A stretch of DNA of 60,726 nucleotides from positions 1 through 60,726 of the forward strand of contig CAZKUN010000019.1 in NCBI GenBank assembly GCA_964555935.1. The letters are read 5' to 3'. The position numbers and the translations under genes were made by a program. The stretch's first letter is position 1; the number at the start of each line of letters is the position of its first letter. Source of the stretch: CAZKUN01 sp964555935. GTDB lineage: Bacteria; Armatimonadota; Zipacnadia; Zipacnadales; VGFC01. The notes below the pieces were generated by a model, which saw only the letters and a program-made list of their open reading frames with translations, was not told the origin of the DNA and made no database searches. Positions 53,396 through 60,726 of the stretch are shown piece after piece.

Positions 53396-55329
53396 CGTTC
53401 AGCCCCGCCCCAAACAGGCAACCCCATCGCCTTCACCACCCCAAGCTCCTCCTCCGTCATCTCATCCCCCAGCACCAGCAGCGCATCCGCTCCATCCGCC
53501 TCACGCGGCTCCCCCACGGACCGAATCTCCCACCCCGCATCATGCGCCTGCGCCAGCGCCTTCCCCCACGCCCGCCGCGTCATGTACTGGTCGTATACCA
53601 CCAGCTTCCACTCCTGGCTCGGCGGAAGGTACACCGCCAGCCGCTTCGGGCCGTCCTCCGTCCCGTGCCTGCGGCTCTCCTGAGCCGCTCCGTAATCCGT
53701 CCCCGCCTCCGCATACGCCTCGTCCATCTCCGGCGCCATATCCCACCAATGCAGCAACCCCGCCAACCCATGGCGTTTCCCACCCGCGATGAACTGGCTG
53801 ATGTGCTCGGCGCAGTCCTCGGCCGCGTGCCGATCGCTGATTCGCATCCCGAACTCCTCGATCAGCACTGGCCGCGGCTTGTCCGGGAGCGCCCATCGAA
53901 GCGAGTGGACCAACAGCGCGACATGCTCATCGATCTGCGCCCCGTTCACCCACAGGTCGTACGTGTGCGGCGCCCAGAAATCGAACACATCCGCGCCCTC
54001 AAGTCCTCTGAAGAATCGCGGCGCGCCGTGGCTGACGGTGATAAGATGGTTCGGGTCCGCGGCTCGCACCATCTTCCCCTGGCGGATCAGCCCCTTCGCC
54101 AGCAAGCCGGGCGCGAAATCCCAGAACGCCCTCGCCTCTGGAGTCGAGCACTTCTCAAACTCGTCCTTCGTTGGCAGCTCCGCGTCGGGATCGCCCGTCC
54201 ACTCCCGGAACGCCTCCGGCAGCACCTTCGACCGCGCGTCCGGCTCCAGCAGCGGCTCGTTCGTGATGTCCCACGCGAGGATCGTCGGATCATCCTTCAG
54301 CGGCACGACGATGCGCTCGACGATCTCGGCGTACCACTCCATCGTCTCATCCAGCAGATACAGATCGCCCCACGCGGGGGTGATGTGGATGCTGTTGTTG
54401 TACTGATGCGCGGCGGCGCTGTACTGCAGGCAGACGACTACCCGAATGCCTCTCTCGGCACACCGTGCGATCGTCTCGCGCAGCCTTACAATCGCCTCAT
54501 CATTCCACACGCCCGGCACGGGCCGATACGTGCAGTCCGGGAGCATGAGCCGGATCGTATTCATCTTCGCCGCGACGACTCGATCCAGCAGCTCGTCTTG
54601 CTCCGCCGGCGTCAGCGTCTCCATGTGGGCGAGGTTCTTGCCCATCGCATGAAACGGCGTCCCGTCCTCCAGCTCAAACCCCCACCCCTCCTCATCCACC
54701 CGCACAAACCCGCCGTCGCGTGGCGCAGGCATTCTTGCCTGCGGCTGTCCGCCTTCTTGGACCGCGAGCTTCCAGCTCGCATCGCCGTCCGCCGTCGCCT
54801 CCACCATCTCCAACTCGATCTCAACGCTCCCACCGACCTCCGGCCGATCCAGGCACAGGTGCACCATCCCCGATCCGTCCTCATCCCGGATCATGAAGCA
54901 CCCGTGCGTGTCGCGCGTCTTGACGATCACCGCCTCGGTCCCACCTAGCAGCCACCTTGGAACTCCGACCTCCCACGTCCACCAGATCTGCCCCGTCTTC
55001 TCGACGGTCAGCGGGACGCGCACCGGCAAGTCGTTCATCCCGACGGCAATCGCATCCACGCCCTCGGCGAACGGGACCTCAATCCCCAGCCTCCCGCACC
55101 ACGCCTCTTTCAGCGTCGTGACCTTGGCTCGCAGCGTGTTGGCCTCACGCGTCCACGCCACGCCAAACACGTCCCCCAGCTCACCCTCGACCGTGCCGTC
55201 CTCACTCGGCGCCTCGAATCTCGGCCCCTCCAGCGCCTCCCAACTCCCCAGCCACGCGAACGCCCGCGGCACGGGAGCATCCTGCGCCCCCGCCGCGGCG
55301 ACCCAAGCGGCGATCAGACATGCCGTCAT
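53386..55329 (-). CDS. Exported GH5/cellulase-family glycoside hydrolase
   Basis: A 647-aa protein with a signal peptide (1-15). Residues about 20-180 are an N-terminal beta domain. A (beta/alpha)8 barrel follows with DGTPFHAMGKNLAH, WDITNEPLLEPD (acid/base Glu358) and VLIEEFGMR (nucleophile Glu492). A small C-terminal alpha/beta domain (about 560-647) ends it. The substrate is unknown, probably a beta-glucan or mannan. Residues about 183-204 (SWKLAVQEGGQPQARMPAPR) are encoded by two palindromic repeats inserted in frame. The start overlaps the upstream HEAT gene stop (ATGA). Confidence 0.88.
   Translation of the reverse strand: MTACLIAAWVAAAGAQDAPVPRAFAWLGSWEALEGPRFEAPSEDGTVEGELGDVFGVAWTREANTLRAKVTTLKEAWCGRLGIEVPFAEGVDAIAVGMNDLPVRVPLTVEKTGQIWWTWEVGVPRWLLGGTEAVIVKTRDTHGCFMIRDEDGSGMVHLCLDRPEVGGSVEIELEMVEATADGDASWKLAVQEGGQPQARMPAPRDGGFVRVDEEGWGFELEDGTPFHAMGKNLAHMETLTPAEQDELLDRVVAAKMNTIRLMLPDCTYRPVPGVWNDEAIVRLRETIARCAERGIRVVVCLQYSAAAHQYNNSIHITPAWGDLYLLDETMEWYAEIVERIVVPLKDDPTILAWDITNEPLLEPDARSKVLPEAFREWTGDPDAELPTKDEFEKCSTPEARAFWDFAPGLLAKGLIRQGKMVRAADPNHLITVSHGAPRFFRGLEGADVFDFWAPHTYDLWVNGAQIDEHVALLVHSLRWALPDKPRPVLIEEFGMRISDRHAAEDCAEHISQFIAGGKRHGLAGLLHWWDMAPEMDEAYAEAGTDYGAAQESRRHGTEDGPKRLAVYLPPSQEWKLVVYDQYMTRRAWGKALAQAHDAGWEIRSVGEPREADGADALLVLGDEMTEEELGVVKAMGLPVWGGAERRN
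54720..54743 (+). repeat. REP-like GTGG hairpin inside the GH5 coding sequence
   Basis: GTGG followed by CGCAGGCA-TTCT-TGCCTGCG: a perfect 8-bp stem, with flanks GCCGTC and GCTGTCC. It is read in frame on the minus strand as part of the linker before the barrel. Confidence 0.8.
54759..54780 (+). repeat. GGACC-headed palindromic repeat inside the GH5 coding sequence
   Basis: GGACC followed by GCGAGCT-TCC-AGCTCGC: a perfect 7-bp stem, then ATCGCCGTCC. Second insertion in the same linker, 15 nt from the first. Confidence 0.75.
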
Positions 55330-56891
55330 CCGGTCCCTGCCCCCTGTGACTGTCCCCTGTCCCCTGCCGTCCTCCGTATCCCGTCCGCCACATCCTCCGC
55401 CTCAACTCGGATCTGCCAGATGATGTCCTCGTCCGCTACGCGCTCGAGCGTCGGCAGTGATTCCTCCGAGCCGATGAACCCCAGGCCCACCACCGAGCCA
55501 TACCGGATGTCGCGATACTGACCCTCATCAGTCGCCCACGTCTCGAGTTTCCCACGGGCCCGATCGCCGCCCATTCGCCCCACCGCCATGCACAGGAAGC
55601 TCCGCCAGCGGACAGTCTGGCTGTAGCCGAAGTGCTTGCCCGAGGTCAGCGTCACCGCATCCGCGAAGGGATATCCTTCTTCGACGACATCCGCGATCGC
55701 CGGCAGCGATTCAACCGCCCCGAGCTGTCCCAGCGACATCGCCACATAGATCCGAGCGACGAACGCCGGGTGCTGCAACAGCGGCACCAGCCTCGGCGCC
55801 AGCGTCCGGTCGCGGATCATGTGCCACATCGCGCACATCGGTTGCGAGGTGGTGAGCCCGTCGTTCCGGACGAAGCCAGGCTTCAGCTCCTCCCGCAGCT
55901 TCACCATCAGCGGGCGCAGGTCTTCAGCGATCTCCTCGTCCTCGCCGCAGCCCTCCATCTCGTCCAGCACGCAGTCGATGACCTCCGGTGCCCGTCCGCT
56001 GCGGATGATGAGGTTTGTGCAAGCTTGCTGCAGCGGCGTGGCGTCATACGTCAGGTTCTCCGGCTGGCCGCGGTAGGTGATGCACCCATACGAGCCCACC
56101 ATCAAGGGGACGAATGCGCCGCAGTTGGTGCTGTGCAGCCGGTCGAGGTTGATCGCGAACTGCGGATCGTACAGATGGAACCTCCCGAGCCCTTTCCGGA
56201 GCGCCGCCTCCGCTCGCTCGCCACCGATCTCGCCAAGCGCCCACGCCGTCCGCGGTTGCTTGTCTGCCATCGTCTCGAGGTAGTCCAGCGAAGCCTCCGT
56301 GCCCACGCGCTCCAGGACGCCAATCGCGAGCGCCTGCTCGTGGCCGTTCGCCGCCGGCTTGGCCGACGTCACGAACTCGATGAGCGCCGCCTCGGCCGTC
56401 GGCCCCGCGAAGCACCTCAAGGTCTTCAGCGCCTGCGCCCGCAAGCCCAAGTCCTCGCCCTGCAGGGCCAGCAGCAGGGCCGCCTCGTATTCATCTGGCT
56501 TCGTGCCGAGGGACTTCTGTTGCGCCAAGTCGTCGAGCTGCGTCAGCGTCCGCAGCGATTGCGCCGCGTGTTGGCGCGCGCCGACAGCCGGGTCGTCGAG
56601 CATCCGTATCAGCACGGGGATCGAATCGCGCCGCCCAACACGGCTCAACGTAAATGCGACTTCCTGCCTCACGCGCGCATCCTCATCCGCCGCAAGTCTC
56701 AGCAGGTGAGGCTCCGCCCGATGGGTCTTCAGCCACGAGAATCCCTGCACGGCTTCGAGTCGCAGCTCCGCAACCGGGCTATCGGCCTGCCTCGCGAATC
56801 GCTCGAACTCCTCGGTCCATAGATCGGGGAGTTCGTCAGCCGCCAGCGGCATCGCCGCCAGCAGCGCAATCGCCCAACACGCTAGTCGCAC
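55326..56891 (-). CDS. Exported HEAT-repeat protein
   Basis: Predicted 521 aa from GTG 56891 (GGAGGG 7 nt upstream; a TTG lies one codon earlier). Signal peptide ends MPLAADE. Three groups of HEAT-like repeats (VAELRLEAVQGFSWL, RVRQEVAFTLSRVG, ARIYVAMSLGQLG, IRYGSVVGLGFIG) enclose a central insert with Cys (SYGCITYRGQ). Protein-interaction scaffold of unknown partner. Its final residues (AGDRGQSQGAGTG) come from the purine-rich repeat. Lies between the GATase-like and GH5 genes in one operon. Confidence 0.8.
   Translation of the reverse strand: MRLACWAIALLAAMPLAADELPDLWTEEFERFARQADSPVAELRLEAVQGFSWLKTHRAEPHLLRLAADEDARVRQEVAFTLSRVGRRDSIPVLIRMLDDPAVGARQHAAQSLRTLTQLDDLAQQKSLGTKPDEYEAALLLALQGEDLGLRAQALKTLRCFAGPTAEAALIEFVTSAKPAANGHEQALAIGVLERVGTEASLDYLETMADKQPRTAWALGEIGGERAEAALRKGLGRFHLYDPQFAINLDRLHSTNCGAFVPLMVGSYGCITYRGQPENLTYDATPLQQACTNLIIRSGRAPEVIDCVLDEMEGCGEDEEIAEDLRPLMVKLREELKPGFVRNDGLTTSQPMCAMWHMIRDRTLAPRLVPLLQHPAFVARIYVAMSLGQLGAVESLPAIADVVEEGYPFADAVTLTSGKHFGYSQTVRWRSFLCMAVGRMGGDRARGKLETWATDEGQYRDIRYGSVVGLGFIGSEESLPTLERVADEDIIWQIRVEAEDVADGIRRTAGDRGQSQGAGTG
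55336..55377 (-). repeat. Purine-rich dispersed repeat, copy d
   Basis: C/T-only on the plus strand apart from a few G/A, with repeated CCCCTGT units like the end of copy a. It encodes the C-terminal tail of the HEAT protein. Confidence 0.35.
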
Positions 56892-56913
56892 CAATCGTCC
56901 CTCCGTGGTAGTG

Positions 56914-56957
56914 CTTCGCCGTCTTCAGCTCTTAGCGGCTTCCCGCCTTCGTTCCGT
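56914..56957 (-). repeat. Purine-rich dispersed repeat, copy c
   Basis: CTTCGCCGTCTTC and CTTCCCGCCTTCGTT blocks match two blocks of copy a in the same order. It overlaps the last codons and stop of the GATase-like gene. Confidence 0.45.
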
Positions 56958-58218
56958 CCCCCACCCGTCCCGCCATCCACGCCACGATGTCACACATAAC
57001 CGTCTGCGACACTGCGGCATCGTTCACGATCGGCGACGCCACATACAGCACGGCGCCCTTCGGCTGGCATTCGAACAGCACCGCCACCGGCAGCGTCAAC
57101 GTCCCCGCTTCGTCGCGAAGCTCAACCAGTCGCGTCGCCGTCGCACCCTCGCCGACCGCGTCCAGCACCCGCAGGCGCTGATCGCCGGTCGTGGGCCATG
57201 GCCACGGTTCTTGCACGCCCCTGAGGACTCCCTGACCCTCCATCGGGTGTAGCATCAGCGTCGCGCCCTCCGGCGGCTTCTCGAACCCTCCCGCGATCCC
57301 AACACCCACCCGCGCCAGCAGCGGCTGGTTGGCCTGCGGCTTCGGCTTGCCGGCGTCGGTCGCGTAGTAGAACGGGTACGGCCCAATCTGCGTCACGATC
57401 AGCGTCCCGCCGGCCTCGATGTACCGAACCACCGCGTCCGCCGCATCGCTAGGCTCGCGCACGGAGCGGATATACGATTCGTGCCCGAACTGAAACGCCA
57501 CGGGGAATCGCTCGGCGTTGAACGCCTCCGGGTCGATGAGGTCTTGCTGCGTGAGTTCGACCATCTTCCGATCGAGCCCCGTCCGCTGCAAGACCATCGT
57601 CAGCGCGCCGGGCTTGCTGCTGGTCGGCGGGATGACCGCGATCTTCCCCTTTGGGATTCCATCCACGATCTCCTGCAGCCGAAACACCGGCGGCGCCTCC
57701 GCGAGGAAACGCTTCTCCCATTCCCTTTGCCCGGTCGCGTATGCCGTCTTGAGCGCCTCGTCTCGCGCCGCCGCATCGTCACCCACCACCAGCGCCAGCA
57801 GATAGCACCCATTCGGCTCGACGCGCGTGACGCCGCCCTCTCCCCTTGCCAGAAGCACGCGCCGCATCCGCGGCTCATCGGCCGCCCACGCCAGCGCGCA
57901 CTCGGTGGTGCCCACGTTCTGAGTTTCCCCGTCCGCGCGCTCAAACTCCACCGACATCAGGTGTCCCTCGACCACCGGCGTCACCACCGCATACACCACC
58001 GGCGCCGCGTCGATCTCCACGGCCTCAGCCGTCACCGCCGCCTCGCCGATCTCGAAGCTCACGCCCGCCGCCTCGACCGGCCCCAGCGGCAGTCCATGCC
58101 ACGACCATTCCTCATCGACCGCAATCGATATCGGCACAGTGCGCTCGATCGCCACCGGCCGAAGCTCTTGCGCCGAGACACTCGCCGTCAGCCCAGCCAT
58201 CAACAGTGCAATCCGCAT
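56932..58218 (-). CDS. Exported GATase-like (ThuA/DUF4350-type) protein
   Basis: A 428-aa protein with a signal peptide (1-16). The N-terminal half is beta-rich with AVDEEWSWHG and VVYAVVTPVVEG. The C-terminal half looks like a class I glutamine-amidotransferase-like alpha/beta domain (GKIAVIPPTSSKPGALTMVL, VRYIEAGGTLIVTQIGPYPFYY), without a visible catalytic Cys triad. It is probably non-amidotransferase, as in ThuA or surface proteins. The start is an ATG with GGAGG about 11 nt upstream. First gene of the operon with HEAT and GH5 proteins; likely carbohydrate related. Confidence 0.65.
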   Translation of the reverse strand: MRIALLMAGLTASVSAQELRPVAIERTVPISIAVDEEWSWHGLPLGPVEAAGVSFEIGEAAVTAEAVEIDAAPVVYAVVTPVVEGHLMSVEFERADGETQNVGTTECALAWAADEPRMRRVLLARGEGGVTRVEPNGCYLLALVVGDDAAARDEALKTAYATGQREWEKRFLAEAPPVFRLQEIVDGIPKGKIAVIPPTSSKPGALTMVLQRTGLDRKMVELTQQDLIDPEAFNAERFPVAFQFGHESYIRSVREPSDAADAVVRYIEAGGTLIVTQIGPYPFYYATDAGKPKPQANQPLLARVGVGIAGGFEKPPEGATLMLHPMEGQGVLRGVQEPWPWPTTGDQRLRVLDAVGEGATATRLVELRDEAGTLTLPVAVLFECQPKGAVLYVASPIVNDAAVSQTVMCDIVAWMAGRVGDGTKAGSR

Positions 58219-58246
58219 CGAGTCGCTACTCCTCCGTCATGCTCGC

Positions 58247-58271
58247 GTAGCGACGGGCTTCCAGCCCGTCG
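58247..58271 (+). repeat. REP-like GTAG hairpin
   Basis: GTAG followed by CGACGGGCT-TCC-AGCCCGTCG: a perfect 9-bp stem, identical to 43864-43888. It sits between the divergent GATase-like gene and sigma-module B. Confidence 0.85.
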
Positions 58272-58386
58272 AGTCGTACCGCTTCTTCATACCGTCCGCC
58301 GCGACCTCGGCGCGCGCCCTGCGTCACTGTTACTGTCGTTAGACAGATCCACGCGCCTTGCGCGTCATGTATTATGGATCCCACTC

Positions 58387-58950
58387 ATGAGCGGAGAAAC
58401 ACTCGACGCCGTGGCCGCCGCCTTCAAAGGCCTCGCCCGGGGCGACATGCAGGGGCTTGATGTCATCTGGCGCGAGCTATCGCGCCCCTTGCACAACTAC
58501 GCCTTCGCGCTGACTGGGAGCCATGACGATGCCGACGACATCTTGGGCGATTGCCTCGTGCGACTGGCGAAGCGCGGCTGGCGACTGCGCCTCGTCCGCG
58601 ATCCGAAGAGTTACCTCTTCACCGCCGTCCGCAACGCCGCTCGCGACCGGGGCCGCCGCTCGCGGGACGTGCCCGACGCCGAGACCCTCGCGCCGGTCGC
58701 TGACCACGCCGAGGCCGTCGCCATCCGCCAGGCTGTCCTGGCTTTGCCGGTTGACCAACGCGAGGCCGTCGCGCTCCACATCTGGGGCGGGCTGACATTC
58801 AACGAGATCGGTCGGACGCTCGGAGTGTCACAGAACACGGCAGCCAGCCGCTACCGCTATGCGATCAAGAAACTCCGCGACGTGCTGGGAGACGAATTCG
58901 ATGAGACCCGAAGACCTCGAGAGCAAGCTGAAGTCAACGCCGCTGAGTGA
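58387..58950 (+). CDS. ECF sigma-70 factor, module B
   Basis: A 187-aa sigma factor from ATG 58387; the frame is open from 57481, but that part is antisense to the GATase-like gene. Region 2: LHNYAFALTGSHDDADDILGD and PKSYLFTAVRNAARDRGRR. Region 4: LPVDQREAVALHIWGGLTF and EIGRTLGVSQNTAASRYRYA. It overlaps the next gene by 50 nt. The upstream gap (58272-58386) holds a CTGTC-GTTA-GACAG inverted repeat and a TATTAT element, possible autoregulatory promoter parts. Confidence 0.92.
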   Translation: MSGETLDAVAAAFKGLARGDMQGLDVIWRELSRPLHNYAFALTGSHDDADDILGDCLVRLAKRGWRLRLVRDPKSYLFTAVRNAARDRGRRSRDVPDAETLAPVADHAEAVAIRQAVLALPVDQREAVALHIWGGLTFNEIGRTLGVSQNTAASRYRYAIKKLRDVLGDEFDETRRPREQAEVNAAE

Positions 58951-59311
58951 GCCCGGTATCACGCTCGGTGATGTCAGAGCGCGCCTGCCGGGCCGCCGCT
59001 CGCCCTTCTCGATCCGGCGGTTGGCTATCGCCGCCGCCGCCGTCTGGGCCATCGCCGTCCTATCGCAGGTATCCGTCGACCACCAGCTCTCCGTCCTCAC
59101 GCCCGCATCTTCCGCGCCTCGCGTCGCCGTCGAGCCCGCCGAGGCCGTCTCCACCCAACTCCGTTGGTCCATTGTTCACTGCCCGGATGCCCTGGACGAA
59201 TGGCTCGCCGACGAGCCAGCTCTGGACGCACCACCCCGCGAGCCCGCCGATGACGAGCCCCGCCAGTCCTCGTCCGGCCGCCCGCTGATTGGGAGACTCA
59301 CTCATGTCTAG
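58901..59311 (+). CDS. Putative one-pass membrane anti-sigma factor, module B
   Basis: Predicted 136 aa from ATG 58901 (GGGAGA 8 nt upstream). The short N-terminal cytoplasmic part (MRPEDLESKLKSTPLSEPG) is followed by one membrane helix (about 39-54, LAIAAAAVWAIAVL) and a Pro/Ala/Glu-rich exported tail. There is no zinc motif. The layout matches module A. Its stop overlaps the next start by 8 nt (ATGTCTAG), as in module A. Anti-sigma role inferred from position and topology. Confidence 0.6.
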   Translation: MRPEDLESKLKSTPLSEPGITLGDVRARLPGRRSPFSIRRLAIAAAAVWAIAVLSQVSVDHQLSVLTPASSAPRVAVEPAEAVSTQLRWSIVHCPDALDEWLADEPALDAPPREPADDEPRQSSSGRPLIGRLTHV

Positions 59312-60680
59312 CGCCTTCCCCACGATCCGCCGAGTTCTGCGGTCCCGCACCTGCCGCGTCCTGCCCAAGGTCGTCCTCGTGCTCATCATCCTCGCTGGCC
59401 TCGCTCACGTGGTCCTGGGGCTCTACTGGGGTTCTCAGGTCAGGGCCGAGTTGCGTCGCATCGAGGCCGGCGGCGAGCCGCTTGCCTTCGCCGACATCAC
59501 GCCCCCACCCGCCACCGATGCCGAGAACTCCTACGCCCTCTACATGCGCGCCGCCGAAACCACCAAGCCCCACATGCCTCAGTCTAACAGCGGGAGAAAT
59601 CAGGACTGGACCGATGCGCAAGTACGGCAGGTCCGAGCGGACCTCGTGCGCGAAGCCGCCCCTGCCTTCGACCTCATCCGTCAGGCCGCTGCCCGCCCCC
59701 GGTTCCTATCGGAGACGAACTGGTCAGACGGATACGCCGCCCTGCTCCCGCAGCTGTCGAAGATGCGCCAGCTCGGCCGGTTCTTGGGTGCCGCCGCCGT
59801 GGATGCATCCGATCGAGGCGACCAGGCCGCCGCCTCCGAGTACCTCCGACTGGGATTCGTCGTCGCCCGCCACTCGGCCGAGGATCCAGGCATCATTGCC
59901 GTCCTCGTTGCCTGCGCCATCGATTCCATCATGGCCGGAGCCACCCAGCACGTGCTCTCTCGCGGGCCGATCCCCGAGGCGCGCGCGCTGGAGATCGCCG
60001 CCGAGACCGACCGCGTTGACTACCACCACCTCGCCGGTCAGGCTTGCCGGAGCGAGAGAGTCCTGGGCATCGATCTCTACACCCACGTCAGGCGAAACGA
60101 GTCCGATATCCTGACCGAGGCGGGAGCAGACTCTCCCGGCAAGCTGCTCTTCTGGCTCTACGCCTACCCGCTCAGGCCGTTGGCCTACCTCGATGAGCGC
60201 GAATACCTCCGTTCAATGCGCGGGAGAGAGCGGGCTATCTCGGCCGGTCCCACGCAGCGTCCGAGCATCCCGGACGCCGACCAGAAGGCCCAGTGGAGCT
60301 CGCCGCCAATGCCGTATCTGATCGCCAAACTGATCACCCCCGCGCTTCAGCGCTTTGCCTTCCGCACCGATCAGGCCACCACCGGCCGAGCCCTCGTCCG
60401 GACCGCGCTCGGCCTTGAACTCCACCGATCCGACCACGGCAATTACCCCGCCTCCCTCGCCATCCTGCGCGTGAGCGGATGGGACGTGCCAACCGACATC
60501 TTCACCGACGGGGAGTTCATCTACTCAACATCGGGGGATGACTTTACTCTCTACAGCGTGGGGTCCAACGCCGTGGACGACGGCGGAAAGCCGGTCGCCT
60601 GGCCCAGCCGTGGAATTGACACTGCACCCGACCAACCGAAGCCCGTCGACGACGACATGGGCGACATCGTCTGGCGTTGA
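59304..60680 (+). CDS. Membrane-anchored protein of sigma-module B, pseudopilin-like C-terminus
   Basis: Predicted 458 aa from ATG 59304 (GGGAGA 7 nt upstream). One membrane helix (about 20-40, PKVVLVLIILAGLAHVVLG) is followed by an exported helical domain with EYLRLGFVVARHSAEDP and LFWLYAYPLRPLAYLDE. The end is TALGLELHRSDHGNYP, then GDDFTLYSVGSNAVDDGG, resembling a GspG-like C-terminus. Paralogue of the 46852-48267 protein. There are no Cys or catalytic motifs. Likely input or output partner of the ECF sigma factor; unknown otherwise. Confidence 0.8.
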   Translation: MSSAFPTIRRVLRSRTCRVLPKVVLVLIILAGLAHVVLGLYWGSQVRAELRRIEAGGEPLAFADITPPPATDAENSYALYMRAAETTKPHMPQSNSGRNQDWTDAQVRQVRADLVREAAPAFDLIRQAAARPRFLSETNWSDGYAALLPQLSKMRQLGRFLGAAAVDASDRGDQAAASEYLRLGFVVARHSAEDPGIIAVLVACAIDSIMAGATQHVLSRGPIPEARALEIAAETDRVDYHHLAGQACRSERVLGIDLYTHVRRNESDILTEAGADSPGKLLFWLYAYPLRPLAYLDEREYLRSMRGRERAISAGPTQRPSIPDADQKAQWSSPPMPYLIAKLITPALQRFAFRTDQATTGRALVRTALGLELHRSDHGNYPASLAILRVSGWDVPTDIFTDGEFIYSTSGDDFTLYSVGSNAVDDGGKPVAWPSRGIDTAPDQPKPVDDDMGDIVWR

Positions 60681-60695
60681 CCGTGAGGCCCCCGC

Positions 60696-60726
60696 GTGGC
60701 AACGGGGCACCCGCCCCGTTGCCACG
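60696..60726 (+). repeat. REP-like GTGG hairpin at window end
   Basis: CGTGGCAACGGGGC-ACCC-GCCCCGTTGCCACG: a stem of at least 13 bp including the GTGG head. It may be cut by the window boundary. Confidence 0.8.

Noticed and set aside
53542..54948. A 468-codon plus-strand frame opposite the GH5 gene, and similar long frames at 3746-4870, 33753-34901 and 41796-42755
   Set aside because: All are antisense to genes with clear family motifs and have biased composition (Arg/Asp/Glu-rich) without signal or motif.
35545..60726. CRISPR array
   Set aside because: Hairpin repeats are scattered, not regularly spaced, and have no unique spacers or cas genes.

Overview
The window is GC-rich bacterial chromosome from an uncultured-looking, Gram-negative-type (diderm) organism. 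Secreted sulfatase, GH5 hydrolase, HEAT-repeat and hydrazine-synthase-alpha-like proteins, pseudopilins with N-termini of the AILFPVF...KAR type, and ECF sigma factors with unfamiliar partners suggest the Armatimonadota / Planctomycetota / Hydrogenedentota neighbourhood. This is inference from gene content; no rRNA or tRNA is present to settle it. No prophage, CRISPR array or insertion-sequence transposase was seen.

Region 1 (104-25,093, all minus strand) is one very long type IV pilus / type II secretion-like locus read from right to left: pilB, pilT, pilC, prepilin peptidase, four (pseudo)pilins, a 1026-aa PilX/GspK-like membrane-anchored protein and two exported giants of about 1800 aa. 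One giant carries a GATase-like head with PQQ/NHL propeller repeats; the other carries at least three zinc-ribbon Cys clusters. The order (motor, peptidase, minor pilins, PilX-like, giant propeller protein) mimics the PilV-PilW-PilX-PilY1 tip operon of classical pili, but the proteins are unlike PilY1. A near-consensus promoter lies 150 nt upstream of pilB, and an intrinsic terminator sits between pilC and the peptidase gene, with no room for a promoter behind it.

Region 2 (25.3-35.9 kb) is accessory: an exported tandem nitrilase whose first domain has lost its catalytic Cys, a HEAT-repeat protein, a secreted Cys-rich protein, a GNAT acetyltransferase with a PD-(D/E)XK-like protein, an SGNH hydrolase plus Tat-type sulfatase, the CstA peptide transporter and two small proteins.

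Region 3 (36.2-46.7 kb) is a divergent heme cluster for the siroheme-dependent (Ahb) route. Minus strand: precorrin-2 dehydrogenase/ferrochelatase, hemB, ahbD, ahbA, ahbB, hemL. Plus strand: hemA, a HemX/CcsA-like protein, cobA-hemD fusion, ahbC. Only hemC is missing. Overlapping divergent promoter candidates lie between the two arms.

Region 4 (46.8-60.7 kb) has two paralogous three-gene modules (ECF sigma, short one-pass membrane protein, larger membrane protein with a pseudopilin-like C-terminus). They flank a secreted discoidin-like protein, a c-type HEAT/TolB/HZS-alpha-like cytochrome, and an operon of GATase-like, HEAT and GH5 exported proteins.

From 33 kb to the right end, intergenic gaps are filled with 20-30 bp hairpins headed by GTAG or GTGG. 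Their stems differ in sequence but are each perfectly paired. All those I could orient with this signature run the same way on the plus strand, some provide gene stop codons and two lie inside a coding sequence. They look like REP elements moved by a Y1 (RAYT) transposase encoded elsewhere.
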